From an uncultured Anaerolineales bacterium (lineage in GTDB: Bacteria; Chloroflexota; Anaerolineae; Aggregatilineales; Aggregatilineaceae): a stretch of DNA of 64,000 bases. The notes below the pieces were generated by a model. The model saw only the letters and a list, made by a program, of their open reading frames with translations, did no database searches and had not been told where the DNA came from. The position numbers and the translations under genes are program-made. Location: positions 1 through 64,000 of the forward strand of contig CAKZOB010000061.1 in the NCBI GenBank assembly GCA_937135955.1. Reading direction: 5' to 3'. This document shows positions 27,217 through 36,246 of this stretch, in pieces. The stretch's first letter is position 1, and every line of letters begins with the position of its first letter.

Positions 27217-28434
27217 CTACAGCCAGTCGCGAACCATCTTACGGTCGCCAATGTAGATTTCGTTGGGGGCGTTGGGGTCGAGCGCCCACTTCATACGATC
27301 AATGGCCTCGATGATTTCTTTGACGCTGCCCGAATAGGTCAGGCGTAGATACCCCTCTGCGCCGAATTCTTTGCCCGGTACCGTGACCACCAGCGCCTTG
27401 TGCAGCAAGAAACGGGCTAGCTCGACGGAGTCGTTGGAGTAAGCGCGAAAGTCCACCAGGCAATAGAACGTACCATCGGGCCGGATGACGCGCACATCGG
27501 TGAACGAGCGCAGCTCGGCCAGAGTCACGTCGCGATTGTTCTGGATGGTCAGGCGCAGGTTTTCGACGATGCTCTGCATGCCGGTCAGCGCTCCCTCTGC
27601 GGCTGCCTGCGAGATCACCGGCGGCGACGAGGTGATCTGCCCCTGCACGTTGGCCATCACTTCTACCAGCCTGCGGTTGGCAATGGTCCAGCCGATGCGC
27701 GTGCCTGTCATGCCATAGAGTTTGGAGACGCCGTTGACGACGATGATGCAGGAATCGTCAATGTCGCGCGTGGTATAGCGGTAAGCTGGCGTGTGCTGGC
27801 GACCGTCGAAGACCAGCTTGTGATAGATGTCGTCCATGATCAGAAAGATGCCGCGCCGCTCGCACAGATCGACCAGGTCGGCGATGAAGTCTTCCGAATA
27901 CATCAAGCCCGAAGGGTTGTTGGGGCTGTTGACGATGATCGCTCTGGTGTAGGAACTGATCGCCCGCTCGACTTCCTCAAAGCGCGGGTAGAAGCTGCCA
28001 TCTTCGGGCGTGACGATCACCGGCACGCCGTAGCACATCTTCACCATTTCCGGGTAGCTCACCCAGTACGGGGCCAGGATGATCACTTCGTCCTGCGGGT
28101 TGAGGATCGAGAACAGCGCGTTGAAGATGGACTGCTTGGCCCCCGTGGAGACGATCACGTTCTCCGGCGCGGGCAGCCGACCGTAGTTTTCCTCAGTGTA
28201 ACGGATGATCGCCTGCTTGAGCGATCGCAGGCCATCAACCGGCGTGTATTTCATTTCGCCAGTCTTGAGCTTGGCGGCTGAGCCGAGGATGGCCGTGATC
28301 GGCGCTTTGTTGGCAGGTTGACCGGCGCTCATGTTGATCACCGGCGCGCCGCGCTCCTTCATGAGCATGGCTTCTTCGTTGAGCTTGAGGGTTGGGGATT
28401 CTTTGATCTGTTGGGCAAGTTGACTGATGCGCAT
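27217..28434 (-). CDS. Class I/II PLP-dependent aminotransferase (aspartate-type)
   Basis: A 405-residue fold-type I aminotransferase. Features are INMSAGQPANKAP, the PLP loop STGAKQSIFNALFSIL, the NSPNNPSG motif, MDDIYHKLVFDG, the Schiff-base Lys in VVNGVSKLYGMTGTRIGW, and the C-terminal LRLTYSGSVKEI, where the carboxylate-binding Arg lies. The family includes aspartate, prephenate and aromatic aminotransferases; aspartate is the best guess, helped by the pckA neighbour. AGGAGG stands upstream of ATG 28434. The unusual C-terminal tail after residue 385 (DPNAPNEIYIGDRKMVRDWL) is longer than in most homologues. Confidence 0.88.
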   Translation of the reverse strand: MRISQLAQQIKESPTLKLNEEAMLMKERGAPVINMSAGQPANKAPITAILGSAAKLKTGEMKYTPVDGLRSLKQAIIRYTEENYGRLPAPENVIVSTGAKQSIFNALFSILNPQDEVIILAPYWVSYPEMVKMCYGVPVIVTPEDGSFYPRFEEVERAISSYTRAIIVNSPNNPSGLMYSEDFIADLVDLCERRGIFLIMDDIYHKLVFDGRQHTPAYRYTTRDIDDSCIIVVNGVSKLYGMTGTRIGWTIANRRLVEVMANVQGQITSSPPVISQAAAEGALTGMQSIVENLRLTIQNNRDVTLAELRSFTDVRVIRPDGTFYCLVDFRAYSNDSVELARFLLHKALVVTVPGKEFGAEGYLRLTYSGSVKEIIEAIDRMKWALDPNAPNEIYIGDRKMVRDWL

Positions 28435-28620
28435 CAGCGGCTATGCCTCCTGTGCGTCTCTTGTCTGGTGACTAAACTTATACGATGGCGGCCTTCGTCT
28501 TGTGGGTGTATGGAGCGGTCGGCGATATCTGAGCCGAGAAGGGGTCAATCCTGGCATTGTAAAGACTCCTACTGTGAGGATTCCTATTGTAGCGCGCGCC
28601 GCAAGCGGTGCACTAACAAA

Positions 28621-28684
28621 GCGCCTGAAAAGCACAGCTATCCCTCACTATTGTCTGAGGGTAACCGGTCTCGGAGTCAGGCGC
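28621..28684. ncRNA. Candidate structured RNA / nested inverted repeat
   Basis: GCGCCTGA (28621-28628) pairs perfectly with TCAGGCGC (28677-28684) and encloses CCCTCA (28642-28647) paired with TGAGGG (28656-28661) and a small CCG-GTCT-CGG hairpin: a three-way junction of 64 bases. It lies in the 373-base gap between the divergent aminotransferase and PfkB genes. On the plus strand it is upstream of the PfkB promoter at 28713. On the minus strand it could be in the aminotransferase leader. It matches no riboswitch class I know. Terminal inverted repeats of a small inserted element are an alternative. Confidence 0.35.
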
Positions 28685-28712
28685 TGCTTGGGGCTGCAGG
28701 TGACTGACAAGC

Positions 28713-28742
28713 TTGTGAGCCGCGCTCATGCGGTTGTATCAT
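28713..28742 (+). promoter_or_regulatory. Candidate promoter of the PfkB kinase gene
   Basis: TTGTGA (28713-28718), 18 bases, TATCAT (28737-28742). The -35 box lies within a palindrome (ACAAGCTTGT, 28708-28717) and the spacer contains GAGC-CGC-GCTC, so a regulator could act here. The start near 28749 leaves about 60 bases to ATG 28808. Confidence 0.4.
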
Positions 28743-28807
28743 CGAGGCAAAAGAGGTTGACTTCGTAAGCTGGAGAAAGTTCTTCTTGCGAAAGGGGGCA
28801 TGTCGCA

Positions 28808-29959
28808 ATGCAGCGCGAAGGGGCGGTTGTGGCCGGACATATCTGCCTGGATATCATCCCGCACATGCGGGCGATTGATATACAGACGAGCCTGAGACCA
28901 GGGGCATTGATTGAAATTGGCGCGGCGGTGCTGAGCACTGGTGGGCCGGTTTCCAATACCGGACGTAACCTGCACACCTTGGGCATCAAGACCTGGTTGA
29001 TGGGCAAGGTAGGCGATGATGCCTTTGGACATATCATCCTCGACCTGATCCGCGCCCAAGACCCAGACCTGACGTGCGGCATGATCGTCGTCGCCGGTGA
29101 GGTCAGCTCCTACAGCCTGGTGATCAGCCCCGAGGGCATGGATCGCGCCTTTCTGCACTGCGCCGGAGCCAATCACACTTTCAGCGCCGACGATGTGGAT
29201 TACGAGATTCTGCGTCAGGCTCGCCTGTTTCACTTCGGCTATCCCCCCGTGATGGAACGCATGTACGCCAACGACGGCGAACAGCTCGAAATCATGTTCC
29301 GCCGCGCCAAAGCGACCGGCGTGATCACTTCGCTTGACATGGCCATGCCCGATCCGCACGGGCCAAGTGGGCGGGTGGACTGGCGGGTGGTGCTCACCCG
29401 CACACTGCCCTATGTGGATTTGTTTTTGCCCAGCCTCGACGAGCTGTTGGTGATGCTGGGGCGCAAACTCCCCACTGCCCAGGCTCTGGCCGATGTTGTC
29501 GTCTCGGAAGTGGCAGAAGAGATGTTGGCTCTGGGGGCAAAGATCGTGGTGCTCAAGCTGGGGCAGCGCGGCCTTTACCTGCGCATTGGCGAACAGAGCC
29601 TGCCCGATCTGCCTGACTCCGGCTGGCGCAACCGCGAGCTGTGGGCACCGTGCTTCGTCCCCGAACCGCTGGTTGGCACAACAGGGGCGGGCGATGCCAC
29701 CATCGCTGGATTCCTGGCGGGCCTGTTGCGCGGGCAGACGGTCGAAGAGGCGCTGACCAGCGCCGTCGCTGTGGGCGCGTGCAATGTCGAAGCGGCGGAC
29801 GCGCTGAGCGGGGTGCGTCCCTGGGATGAGACGCAGGCGCGCATTGCCGCGGGCTGGGCGCGACAGCCGGTGACCATTGACGCGCCTGGTTGGGTGTGGG
29901 ACGAAAGCCATGCGCTGTGGGTGGGGCCGGGCGATGCTGTGCTACGTTCCGCGCGCTGA
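28808..29959 (+). CDS. PfkB-family carbohydrate kinase
   Basis: A ribokinase-fold sugar kinase of 383 residues. Near the N terminus are VVAGHICLDIIP and STGGPVSNTGRNLHTLGIKTWLMGKVGDDAFGHII (the family's first signature region, with GG and GDD). The C-terminal signature TTGAGDATIAGFLAGLL holds the catalytic Asp and anion hole. It is longer than the usual 300-330 residues, with an extra segment around residues 270-290. The substrate is unknown. It is a single-gene unit, with a promoter at 28713 and a terminator at 30145. Confidence 0.88.
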   Translation: MQREGAVVAGHICLDIIPHMRAIDIQTSLRPGALIEIGAAVLSTGGPVSNTGRNLHTLGIKTWLMGKVGDDAFGHIILDLIRAQDPDLTCGMIVVAGEVSSYSLVISPEGMDRAFLHCAGANHTFSADDVDYEILRQARLFHFGYPPVMERMYANDGEQLEIMFRRAKATGVITSLDMAMPDPHGPSGRVDWRVVLTRTLPYVDLFLPSLDELLVMLGRKLPTAQALADVVVSEVAEEMLALGAKIVVLKLGQRGLYLRIGEQSLPDLPDSGWRNRELWAPCFVPEPLVGTTGAGDATIAGFLAGLLRGQTVEEALTSAVAVGACNVEAADALSGVRPWDETQARIAAGWARQPVTIDAPGWVWDESHALWVGPGDAVLRSAR

Positions 29960-30144
29960 TGGCCTTAGGGGCTGTTCATAAGTTTCCCCTGCGCTCCAGT
30001 CTGCTTGCTCTGGACTCTTCTAACATGTCAGGCAGGCGTAGGGCAGGGGATGGCTGCCCGTCAAGTTTGCGGTACCGGCACGGTTTAGTATGAAGGCAGT
30101 ACTGAGATGGCTGATGCCCCCCTCGGCCATCCGGTTGCTCCCCC

Positions 30145-30188
30145 AAGACCAGACGCTTCGCGAACCGGGCGTTTGGTCTTTTCTTTTC
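30145..30188 (+). terminator. Intrinsic terminator downstream of the PfkB gene
   Basis: AAGACCAGACGC (30145-30156) pairs with GCGTTTGGTCTT (30169-30180) with one G-U pair, followed by TTCTTTT. It lies about 185 bases after the kinase stop and just before the end of the converging UroD-like gene. I see no gene in the 30000-30144 stretch. Confidence 0.8.
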
Positions 30189-30205
30189 GAGCCAGGCGCA
30201 GCGGA

Positions 30206-31339
30206 TCAGCGGTACGCTTCAACCGCTTCGACCAGGGCGCGCGCTTCGGCTTCGCTGTCCGCGTTGACCATGATGAACATGCCCTGCGGCCCGACTGCTT
30301 CCAGCAGGGGGATGACTTCGTGGGGGCGAACATCAATGGCCTGCACGCTCTTGCCTGCGGCCAGGATGCGCCGGTAGAGATCGTACCAGGTGGGATCGCC
30401 GCCCTGCGGCAGGCTCACCTGGGGTGTCCATTCGATGGCGTCTAGCTCCTCGATCTCCAGCAGCGCGTCCAGATGGACGATGGCCTGTGTTCCGTCGAGG
30501 TGGAACAGCGAGTAATCGAGCCAGGCGCATTGTTCGGCCAGCGCAGGTACCACAAAGCGGCGGAACATGCGCGGTGAGATCATCGCGGCAGCGTCGCACT
30601 GCACTTTGGCCGTTTTGCCCGGCCCCCAGATGCAAAAAGCCGAAAAGACGTTGCCGCCCCAGGGATCGCGCACAATCTCGAAGAATTGCTCGAAGACCTG
30701 GAAATAGACCTGATTGATTTCTGCGATACGCTCCTGCACGTAGTCGGGCCGTTCGACCAGATCGAGGAGCATCTGCTGAGGATCGCGCAGGGCGGACAGG
30801 ATATCCAGGTTTTCCACCAGGTCGGGGATGGCTACGTGGAAACGTCCTCGACTCACGCGCATACCCTCCTCCAGGATCGCTTTCTGGCGCAGGAACCAGG
30901 GGTTGCGCGGATCGAAGCGCAACGGAGGGTGAGTGTCCGGGTCGGTGATGCAGGGATGATACCAGACGGTATCCAGGGCGAACTCCGGTTCAGCCCCCAG
31001 GAAGGTCGCCAGGTTGCCCGGCCCCAGGTGAGTATCGTAATAGGGGAAGGCTTCGCCGCCGAAGTAGATGCCTTGCAGATACTGTTCGGCGCGGCGCGCG
31101 CGCCCTTCTGGGTCGAGCCAGGCCTGTTGTAAGGCGGCCTGATCGGGGTAATCGGCCAGGGTGTCCAGGCCGGAGAGCAGATAGAAGAAGGGCGCCTGCT
31201 CGTGTTCGATGCTGCCGGGGGCGTTGTCGCGCGGGGCCAGGACGTGCAGCACCAGCCCCTCATGTCGCCACCAGGCGATGAAGCGCTGCCGCGTTGTTTC
31301 CCAATCCTCTTTCCAGTATTGTTCCCAGGAATCGCTCAT
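30206..31339 (-). CDS. Uroporphyrinogen-decarboxylase-family protein
   Basis: A 377-residue protein of the UroD/MtaA superfamily (TIM barrel). Typical parts are RFIAWWRHEGLVLHVLAP, WYHPCITDPDTHPPLRFDP, SPRMFRRFVVPALAEQCAWLDYSLFHLDGTQAIVHLDALLEI and AIDVRPHEVIPLLEAVGPQGMFI. It lacks the His-x-Cys...Cys zinc site of methylcobamide:CoM methyltransferases, so it is not a normal MtaA, and no haem genes are near. Function is unknown; members of this branch often sit in carbohydrate regions of Chloroflexota and Firmicutes (from memory). The frame is open to 31681. ATG 31339 is where family homology starts, with AAGGAG about 15 bases upstream. Confidence 0.75.
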   Translation of the reverse strand: MSDSWEQYWKEDWETTRQRFIAWWRHEGLVLHVLAPRDNAPGSIEHEQAPFFYLLSGLDTLADYPDQAALQQAWLDPEGRARRAEQYLQGIYFGGEAFPYYDTHLGPGNLATFLGAEPEFALDTVWYHPCITDPDTHPPLRFDPRNPWFLRQKAILEEGMRVSRGRFHVAIPDLVENLDILSALRDPQQMLLDLVERPDYVQERIAEINQVYFQVFEQFFEIVRDPWGGNVFSAFCIWGPGKTAKVQCDAAAMISPRMFRRFVVPALAEQCAWLDYSLFHLDGTQAIVHLDALLEIEELDAIEWTPQVSLPQGGDPTWYDLYRRILAAGKSVQAIDVRPHEVIPLLEAVGPQGMFIMVNADSEAEARALVEAVEAYR

Positions 31340-31430
31340 AGCGAAATGCAGTTTCTCCTTCGCTGTTGACCTACGAATGGGCACGATCGTACCGTTGGGC
31401 GGGCGGCCTGTCCAGGCATGGGTGAGGATG

Positions 31431-31593
31431 GGTGTGCGCAAACTGTGATGGGCAATTTGCAGCAGTCTGCTGCTCCTCACCCCTCTATCCCCTCTCCCTC
31501 GCGACTGCGTTGCAGGGCGCGGGGACTTGTTGTCTCTCGCGCGAGCGCTCCCGCAGCGCGCGAGAAGGGACTGGGGGATGAGGGTCATTGGGC
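31431..31593. repeat. Dispersed intergenic repeat, copy A
   Basis: About 163 bases in the gap between the divergent UroD-like and nadK genes, closely similar to 55389-55558. It starts with a unique part (GTGCGCAAACTGTGATGGGCA and on), then CTCACCCCTCTATCCCCTC, and GGACTTGTTGTCTCTCGCG. A hairpin follows (TCTCGCGCG with CGCGCGAGA), and it ends GGGGGATGAGGG, which can pair back with the CCTCACCCC part. The two copies look around 80 percent identical by eye. No coding capacity is supported. The rest of the 31340-31718 gap holds only the nadK promoter. Confidence 0.75.
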
Positions 31594-31653
31594 ACAGCAA
31601 AGCCGCTGTCAACCTTTGCACGGACCCAGAGGATGCGGCGCGGCGCTCTCTGG

Positions 31654-31682
31654 TTGACGCCCGCCTCTCGCGGCTATACAAT
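31654..31682 (+). promoter_or_regulatory. Promoter of the nadK-recN cluster
   Basis: TTGACG (31654-31659), exactly 17 bases, TACAAT (31677-31682). This strong sigma-70-type promoter predicts a start near 31689, about 30 bases before GTG 31719. It lies directly after repeat copy A. Confidence 0.65.
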
Positions 31683-31718
31683 CGCGGTGTCTGGCCCGGC
31701 GAAAGGTGAAGGTGGCTC

Positions 31719-32624
31719 GTGCAGCGTTTTCAGCGGATCGGCATTCTGGCGCACCCCTTGCGGCCCGCTACGGCTCCCCTGGCCCAGACGGTAGCTCGCT
31801 CGTTGCAGGAGCACGGCATCACTACCTGGACGCGCTCGGTGTGGGATGCGGTGCGGGTGCGCTCGCAGGTGCGCGGCTCCGACCTGGTGATCGCCATCGG
31901 CGGAGATGGGGCCATGCTGCGGGCAGCGCGGGCCTGTGCACCGGAAAACGTGCCAGTGTTGGGCATCAACACGGGCTATCTGGGCTTCCTGACGGAGATC
32001 AGCCCGGAGGAGTGGGAAACGAGCCTGCCCGCTCTGCTGGAAGGGCGCTACTGGATCGAAGAGCGCATGATGATCCGCTGCGAGGTGCGGCGCAACGGAG
32101 TACCGGTTATCGCCAGCGAAGCGCTCAACGACGTGGTGATCAGCCGTGGGGCCATCGCCAAGCTGGTGCAGCTCGAAACCTACATTGACGGAGGCTGGAC
32201 AACCACCTATTATTGCGATGGTCTGATCGTGGCGACTCCCACCGGCTCGACCGCCTATGCTCTGGCGGCAGGAGGGCCGATCCTTCCGCCGGAACTGAAG
32301 AATATTCTGGTGGTGCCGGTTGCCCCGCACCTGAGCATGGATCGCCCGATGGTGCTTTCGCAAGGGGCGACGGTGGAAGTGGTGGTGGAGCCGCACACGG
32401 TGGCCGAAGTGGTCTTGACGGTGGACGGCGAACTGCTGGCCAGCATGAAGACGCTCGACCAGGTGGTGATCTGGGCCAGCGATAGCGTCAGCCGTTTCGT
32501 CCGCTTGCGCGACCGCAACTACTTCTACCGGTCGCTACTCGACCGGTTGGAACCACGCGTGCCGTCGCGACCTGGCCAGAACCGGTTGGGCATTTCCCGC
32601 GGTTCGGGTCAGAATCTGCCATAA
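31719..32624 (+). CDS. nadK: NAD kinase
   Basis: Makes NADP from NAD and ATP (or polyphosphate). The 301-residue product has the kinase loop LVIAIGGDGAMLRAAR (GGDG), INTGYLGFLTE, the NAD-binding ALNDVVISRG, and YYCDGLIVATPTGSTAYALAAGGPIL, all diagnostic. The start is GTG 31719 with GAAAGGTGAAGG before it. The C-terminal tail after residue 280 is Arg/Ser-rich and variable. It is followed by a zinc-ribbon membrane protein and recN on the same strand; nadK-recN linkage is common in bacteria. Confidence 0.93.
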   Translation: MQRFQRIGILAHPLRPATAPLAQTVARSLQEHGITTWTRSVWDAVRVRSQVRGSDLVIAIGGDGAMLRAARACAPENVPVLGINTGYLGFLTEISPEEWETSLPALLEGRYWIEERMMIRCEVRRNGVPVIASEALNDVVISRGAIAKLVQLETYIDGGWTTTYYCDGLIVATPTGSTAYALAAGGPILPPELKNILVVPVAPHLSMDRPMVLSQGATVEVVVEPHTVAEVVLTVDGELLASMKTLDQVVIWASDSVSRFVRLRDRNYFYRSLLDRLEPRVPSRPGQNRLGISRGSGQNLP

Positions 32625-32688
32625 TCGTCGGCCCTGACGACAGACCGGTAGCGTAGTCTGTCTCAGGGGCACAGGGAAGCGACCACAG

Positions 32689-33198
32689 ATGACAGTATCC
32701 GATCCTTCCGGAGTGACTCCGGTGGCAGAAGCCGAAGTGACCCTGTACTGCACGGTACACCCTTCGGTGGCGACAACCCTGCGCTGCAACCGCTGCGGTC
32801 GGCCTATGTGCACGAAATGCGCAGTCAAGACACCGGTGGGCTATCGTTGCCGGGAATGCGTGCGCGCGCAGCAGGATAAGTTCTTCAACGCGCAGTTGCT
32901 CGACTACCTGATCGCGGCGGTGGTGAGTCTGGTGGTCAGCTTCGTGGCGGCAGCGATCGTGGCGCGGCTGGGCTGGTTCTTGTTCGCCTTTTTCCTTTCG
33001 CCAGCGGCGGGCGGTCTCATCGGCAATGCGGTCTGGCGGCTGACCGGCAAACGCCGCGGGCGCTATACGGCGGCCATTGTCGGCACAGGCGTAGTGCTGG
33101 GCGCTGTGCCGTTCCTGTTATGGAACCCTCTGGCGATTGGTATCTACCTGTTCATGGCGACCGGAGCCGCGGTGGCTCAGTTCCGGTTGCACCTGTGA
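32689..33198 (+). CDS. B-box-type zinc-binding membrane protein
   Basis: A 169-residue protein. The N-terminal 60 residues hold a cysteine/histidine cluster (YCTVHPSVATTLRCNRCGRPMCTKCAVKTPVGYRCREC) like a B-box/zinc-ribbon. The C-terminal 100 residues hold about four hydrophobic segments (LLDYLIAAVVSLVVSFVAAAIVA, LFAFFLSPAAGGLIG, and two more). The zinc domain would face the cytoplasm. Function is unknown; rhomboid-like and other membrane proteins of Chloroflexota and Actinobacteria often carry such a domain. It is short-spaced between nadK and recN (64 and 30 bases), so probably co-transcribed. Confidence 0.75.
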   Translation: MTVSDPSGVTPVAEAEVTLYCTVHPSVATTLRCNRCGRPMCTKCAVKTPVGYRCRECVRAQQDKFFNAQLLDYLIAAVVSLVVSFVAAAIVARLGWFLFAFFLSPAAGGLIGNAVWRLTGKRRGRYTAAIVGTGVVLGAVPFLLWNPLAIGIYLFMATGAAVAQFRLHL

Positions 33199-33228
33199 CG
33201 CGCTCTTGCAGAAAGACGCGGGCAACCT

Positions 33229-34974
33229 ATGCTGACAGAACTGCGTATCAAGGATTTCGCCATCATTGACGAACTAATCCTGCGCTTCGACCCCGGTTTC
33301 ATCGTCATCACCGGTGAGACGGGCGCGGGCAAATCTATCATTGTGGATGCAGTCAACCTGCTGCTTGGCGAGCGGTCGGATGCCACGCTGGTGCGCGCCG
33401 GTGCCGACCGCGCTATCGTCGAAGGTACGTTTCGGATACCGCCGCATCTGCAGGCGCAGGTCGCTGAATTGCTGGCCCGCGAAGGGTTGGAAGGGCAGAG
33501 CGCCGACGAAGTGGTGCTCTCGCGCGAGGTGCGCGCCAACGGACGCAGTCAGGCCCGCGTCAACGGCAGCCTGTGCACCCTGTCGGTCTACCGCGACGTA
33601 GGGGCATTGCTGGTGGACATTCACGGGCAGAGCGAGCATCTGTCGTTGTTGCGTCCAGCACAACATCTGTATCTGCTGGATCGTTTCGCCGGCCTGGACG
33701 AGCAACGCCAGGCTCTGGGCGCTCTGGTGCGCCAACTGACCTCTGTGCGCGGGCAAATCGCCGAGCTGCTCACCGACGAGGCGGCGTTAGCTCGCCGTGT
33801 GGACATGCTGCAATATCAGGTGGGCGAAATTCGCGCTGCTGCCCCGCGCCCAGAGGAAGAAGAAGAGCTGCGTCAGGAGCGCAACCGACTGGTCAATGCT
33901 GAGAAGATCGCCGAACTCTCTGCCGAGGCGCTGCTGGCACTCGCGGGCGACCTGGCCGACCGGTCAGGTGCGGAAGATATGTTGGCGCAGGTTGCCGTAG
34001 TGCTCGCCAAACTGGCTCGCCTGGACCCGACGACGGCGGAGTATGCCGAACTGGCCGAGCTAATCAGCGCACAAAGCCAGGAATTGACGCGCTCTCTGCG
34101 TGCCTACCGCGACAGCCTGGAGTTCGATCCACGCCGCCTGGACGAGATCGAGGAACGCCTGGATTTGCTGACACGCCTCAAGCGCAAATACGGCGGCTCG
34201 ATCGAGGCGGTGCTGGAGTATGCGCAGCGCGCCGAGGCCGAACTGGAGACAATCACACACAGCGAAGAGCGGCTGGCCGAATTACGTGCCGAGGAAGAGC
34301 GCCTGTTGCGCGAGATTGGTCAGCGGGCGGCCCGCCTCAGTGAGCAGCGGCAACAGGCCGCGATCCGCCTGACCGAAGGGATCGTGGCAGAACTGGCCGA
34401 TCTGCGCATGGAGCGCGCCCGCTTCGAAGTCGTTTTCGAGCATCAGGACGATCCGGAAGGGTGCTACGTGGGGGATCGCCGCCTGGCCTTCGACGCGACG
34501 GGCATTGACCGCCTGGAATTCTACCTGGCGGCCAACGTGGGCGAACCCCCGCGCCCGCTGGCCAAAGTCGCCTCCGGCGGTGAGACGGCGCGCATCATGC
34601 TGGCGCTCAAGAGCGTGCTCTCGCACGCCGATCAGGTGCCCACGCTGATCTTCGATGAGATCGATCAGGGCATCGGCGGTCGGCTGGGCACGGTGGTCGG
34701 GCACAAATTGTGGGGTCTTTCGGAGACGCATCAGGTCTTGGTGGTCACGCATCTGGCGCAACTGGCCGGTTTTGGCGACGCCCATTACCGCGTCAGCAAG
34801 CAGGTGCAGGGCAACCGCACCGTGACGCGCGTGCAGCGCCTGGACGATCAGGGGCGCGTCGAAGAACTGGCCGAGATGCTCGGCGCGGAAACGAGCAGCG
34901 CCCGCCAGAGCGCCTATGATATCCTGATGCTGGCTCGCCGCGCCAAGGAAGGGCGTCGGCTGGAGACGGTGTAG
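33229..34974 (+). CDS. recN: DNA repair protein RecN
   Basis: SMC-like ATPase of double-strand-break repair, 581 residues. It has Walker A TGETGAGKSIIVDAVNLLLG (residues 28 on), a long coiled-coil middle (about 160-380, rich in Glu/Arg heptads such as EEEEELRQERNRLVNAEKIAEL), the C-terminal signature KVASGGETARIMLALKSVL, Walker B TLIFDEIDQGIGG and VVTHLAQLAGFGD. Length is normal. It is the last of nadK, zinc protein, recN. No LexA-type box was found before it; transcription probably comes from the nadK promoter. Confidence 0.95.
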   Translation: MLTELRIKDFAIIDELILRFDPGFIVITGETGAGKSIIVDAVNLLLGERSDATLVRAGADRAIVEGTFRIPPHLQAQVAELLAREGLEGQSADEVVLSREVRANGRSQARVNGSLCTLSVYRDVGALLVDIHGQSEHLSLLRPAQHLYLLDRFAGLDEQRQALGALVRQLTSVRGQIAELLTDEAALARRVDMLQYQVGEIRAAAPRPEEEEELRQERNRLVNAEKIAELSAEALLALAGDLADRSGAEDMLAQVAVVLAKLARLDPTTAEYAELAELISAQSQELTRSLRAYRDSLEFDPRRLDEIEERLDLLTRLKRKYGGSIEAVLEYAQRAEAELETITHSEERLAELRAEEERLLREIGQRAARLSEQRQQAAIRLTEGIVAELADLRMERARFEVVFEHQDDPEGCYVGDRRLAFDATGIDRLEFYLAANVGEPPRPLAKVASGGETARIMLALKSVLSHADQVPTLIFDEIDQGIGGRLGTVVGHKLWGLSETHQVLVVTHLAQLAGFGDAHYRVSKQVQGNRTVTRVQRLDDQGRVEELAEMLGAETSSARQSAYDILMLARRAKEGRRLETV

Positions 34975-35109
34975 GCGGCAGGACGCGGTTTGCGGTTACG
35001 GCAGCGCGGGGCGAACGGTCCGGCGCTGTTTTTTTGCCTGCCACTAACCACTGCTCGCGAGTTTGTGCTAGAGTCTGAAGTAGACACTCATGAAGGGGAA
35101 ATAAAGTTC

Positions 35110-36180
35110 ATGGCTGGGGCTGTGCGTTTGCAAGACCTCCTCGACGAACGGACTGTTCCCGGCGCACTCTACGAAGTGGTAGAGGCCGAGGAGAAGAAAA
35201 TCCGCTGCGTAGCCTGTGGCCACCGCTGCTTGTTGAAAGACGGGCGGCGCGGCATCTGCAAGGTACGTTTCAACGATGGGGGCGTGTTGCGCGTGCCCGC
35301 CAATTATGTGGGCGCGTTGCAGATCGATCCCATCGAAAAAAAGCCTTTCTTTCACGTCACACCGGGGCAATCGGTGCTCAGCTTTGGCATGTTGGGCTGC
35401 GATTTTCGTTGCAGCTACTGCCAGAACTGGGAGATTTCGCAGACGTTGCGCGACGAGGCTGCCGGGCGCGACTTCATTCCCATCACCGCCGACGACCTGA
35501 TCGCCCTGGGCCGCAGCCGCCGCACTCGTGCGGTCGCCAGCACCTACAACGAGCCACTGATCACCACCGAATGGGCGGTGGAAATCTTCAAGCAGGCCAA
35601 GGCGGCGGGCATGTTGACCATGTACGTCTCCAATGGCAACGGCACGCCCGAGGTGATTGACTACCTCAAGCCCTGGCTCGACGCCATGAAGATTGACCTC
35701 AAGACCATGCAGGATCGCCACTATCGCCAAGAGCTGGGGGGAGTGCTCCAACACGTGCTGGACACCATCCGCCGCGTCTACGAAGCGGGTATCTGGCTGG
35801 AAGTGCTCACCCTGGTCGTGCCCGGTTTCAATGATAGCAATGATGAACTTTGGGAGGCGGCTACGTTCATCCGCAGCGTATCGCCCGATATCCCCTGGCA
35901 CGTCACCGCCTTTCATCCGGACTACAAGATGACCGACCGCGGGAGCACCCCCGCCGAGACGCTGGTGCGCGCGGCTGAGATCGGTTATGAGGCCGGTCTG
36001 AAGTATGTCTATTCTGGCAATCTGCCGGGGCGTACTGGTTCGTGGGAGGACACGCGTTGCCCTGGCTGCGGCACCACTCTGATCCGGCGGCGGGGCTTCA
36101 TGGTCATCGAGAATCGCCTTTCGGCGACGGATGGCGTGTGTCCTCAGTGCGGCACAGCGGTCCCCGGCATCTGGCGCTGA
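35110..36180 (+). CDS. amrS: AmmeMemoRadiSam-type radical SAM enzyme (AmrS)
   Basis: A 356-residue radical SAM protein. The iron-sulfur site is CDFRCSYCQNWEIS (CxxxCxxC, as in the pyruvate-formate-lyase-activating group). An N-terminal cysteine cluster CVACGHRCLLKDGRRGICKVR and a C-terminal zinc-ribbon-like pair (CPGCG, CPQCG) match the AmrS family that sits with AmmeMemo proteins. These partners are not in this window. The target and reaction of the family are unknown to me. The frame is open from 34990; ATG 35110 begins the conserved part, with AAGGGG upstream. Confidence 0.85.
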   Translation: MAGAVRLQDLLDERTVPGALYEVVEAEEKKIRCVACGHRCLLKDGRRGICKVRFNDGGVLRVPANYVGALQIDPIEKKPFFHVTPGQSVLSFGMLGCDFRCSYCQNWEISQTLRDEAAGRDFIPITADDLIALGRSRRTRAVASTYNEPLITTEWAVEIFKQAKAAGMLTMYVSNGNGTPEVIDYLKPWLDAMKIDLKTMQDRHYRQELGGVLQHVLDTIRRVYEAGIWLEVLTLVVPGFNDSNDELWEAATFIRSVSPDIPWHVTAFHPDYKMTDRGSTPAETLVRAAEIGYEAGLKYVYSGNLPGRTGSWEDTRCPGCGTTLIRRRGFMVIENRLSATDGVCPQCGTAVPGIWR

Positions 36181-36246
36181 AGATGCATGAATACGCGCTA
36201 ACCATCGCCCATCATCACTGATTCCCAGCCAGAGACGACGCGCACT

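Noticed and set aside
30090-30377. A 95-codon ORF across the terminator at 30145
   Set aside because: It has no ribosome site, runs through a strong terminator and then antisense to the UroD-like gene.
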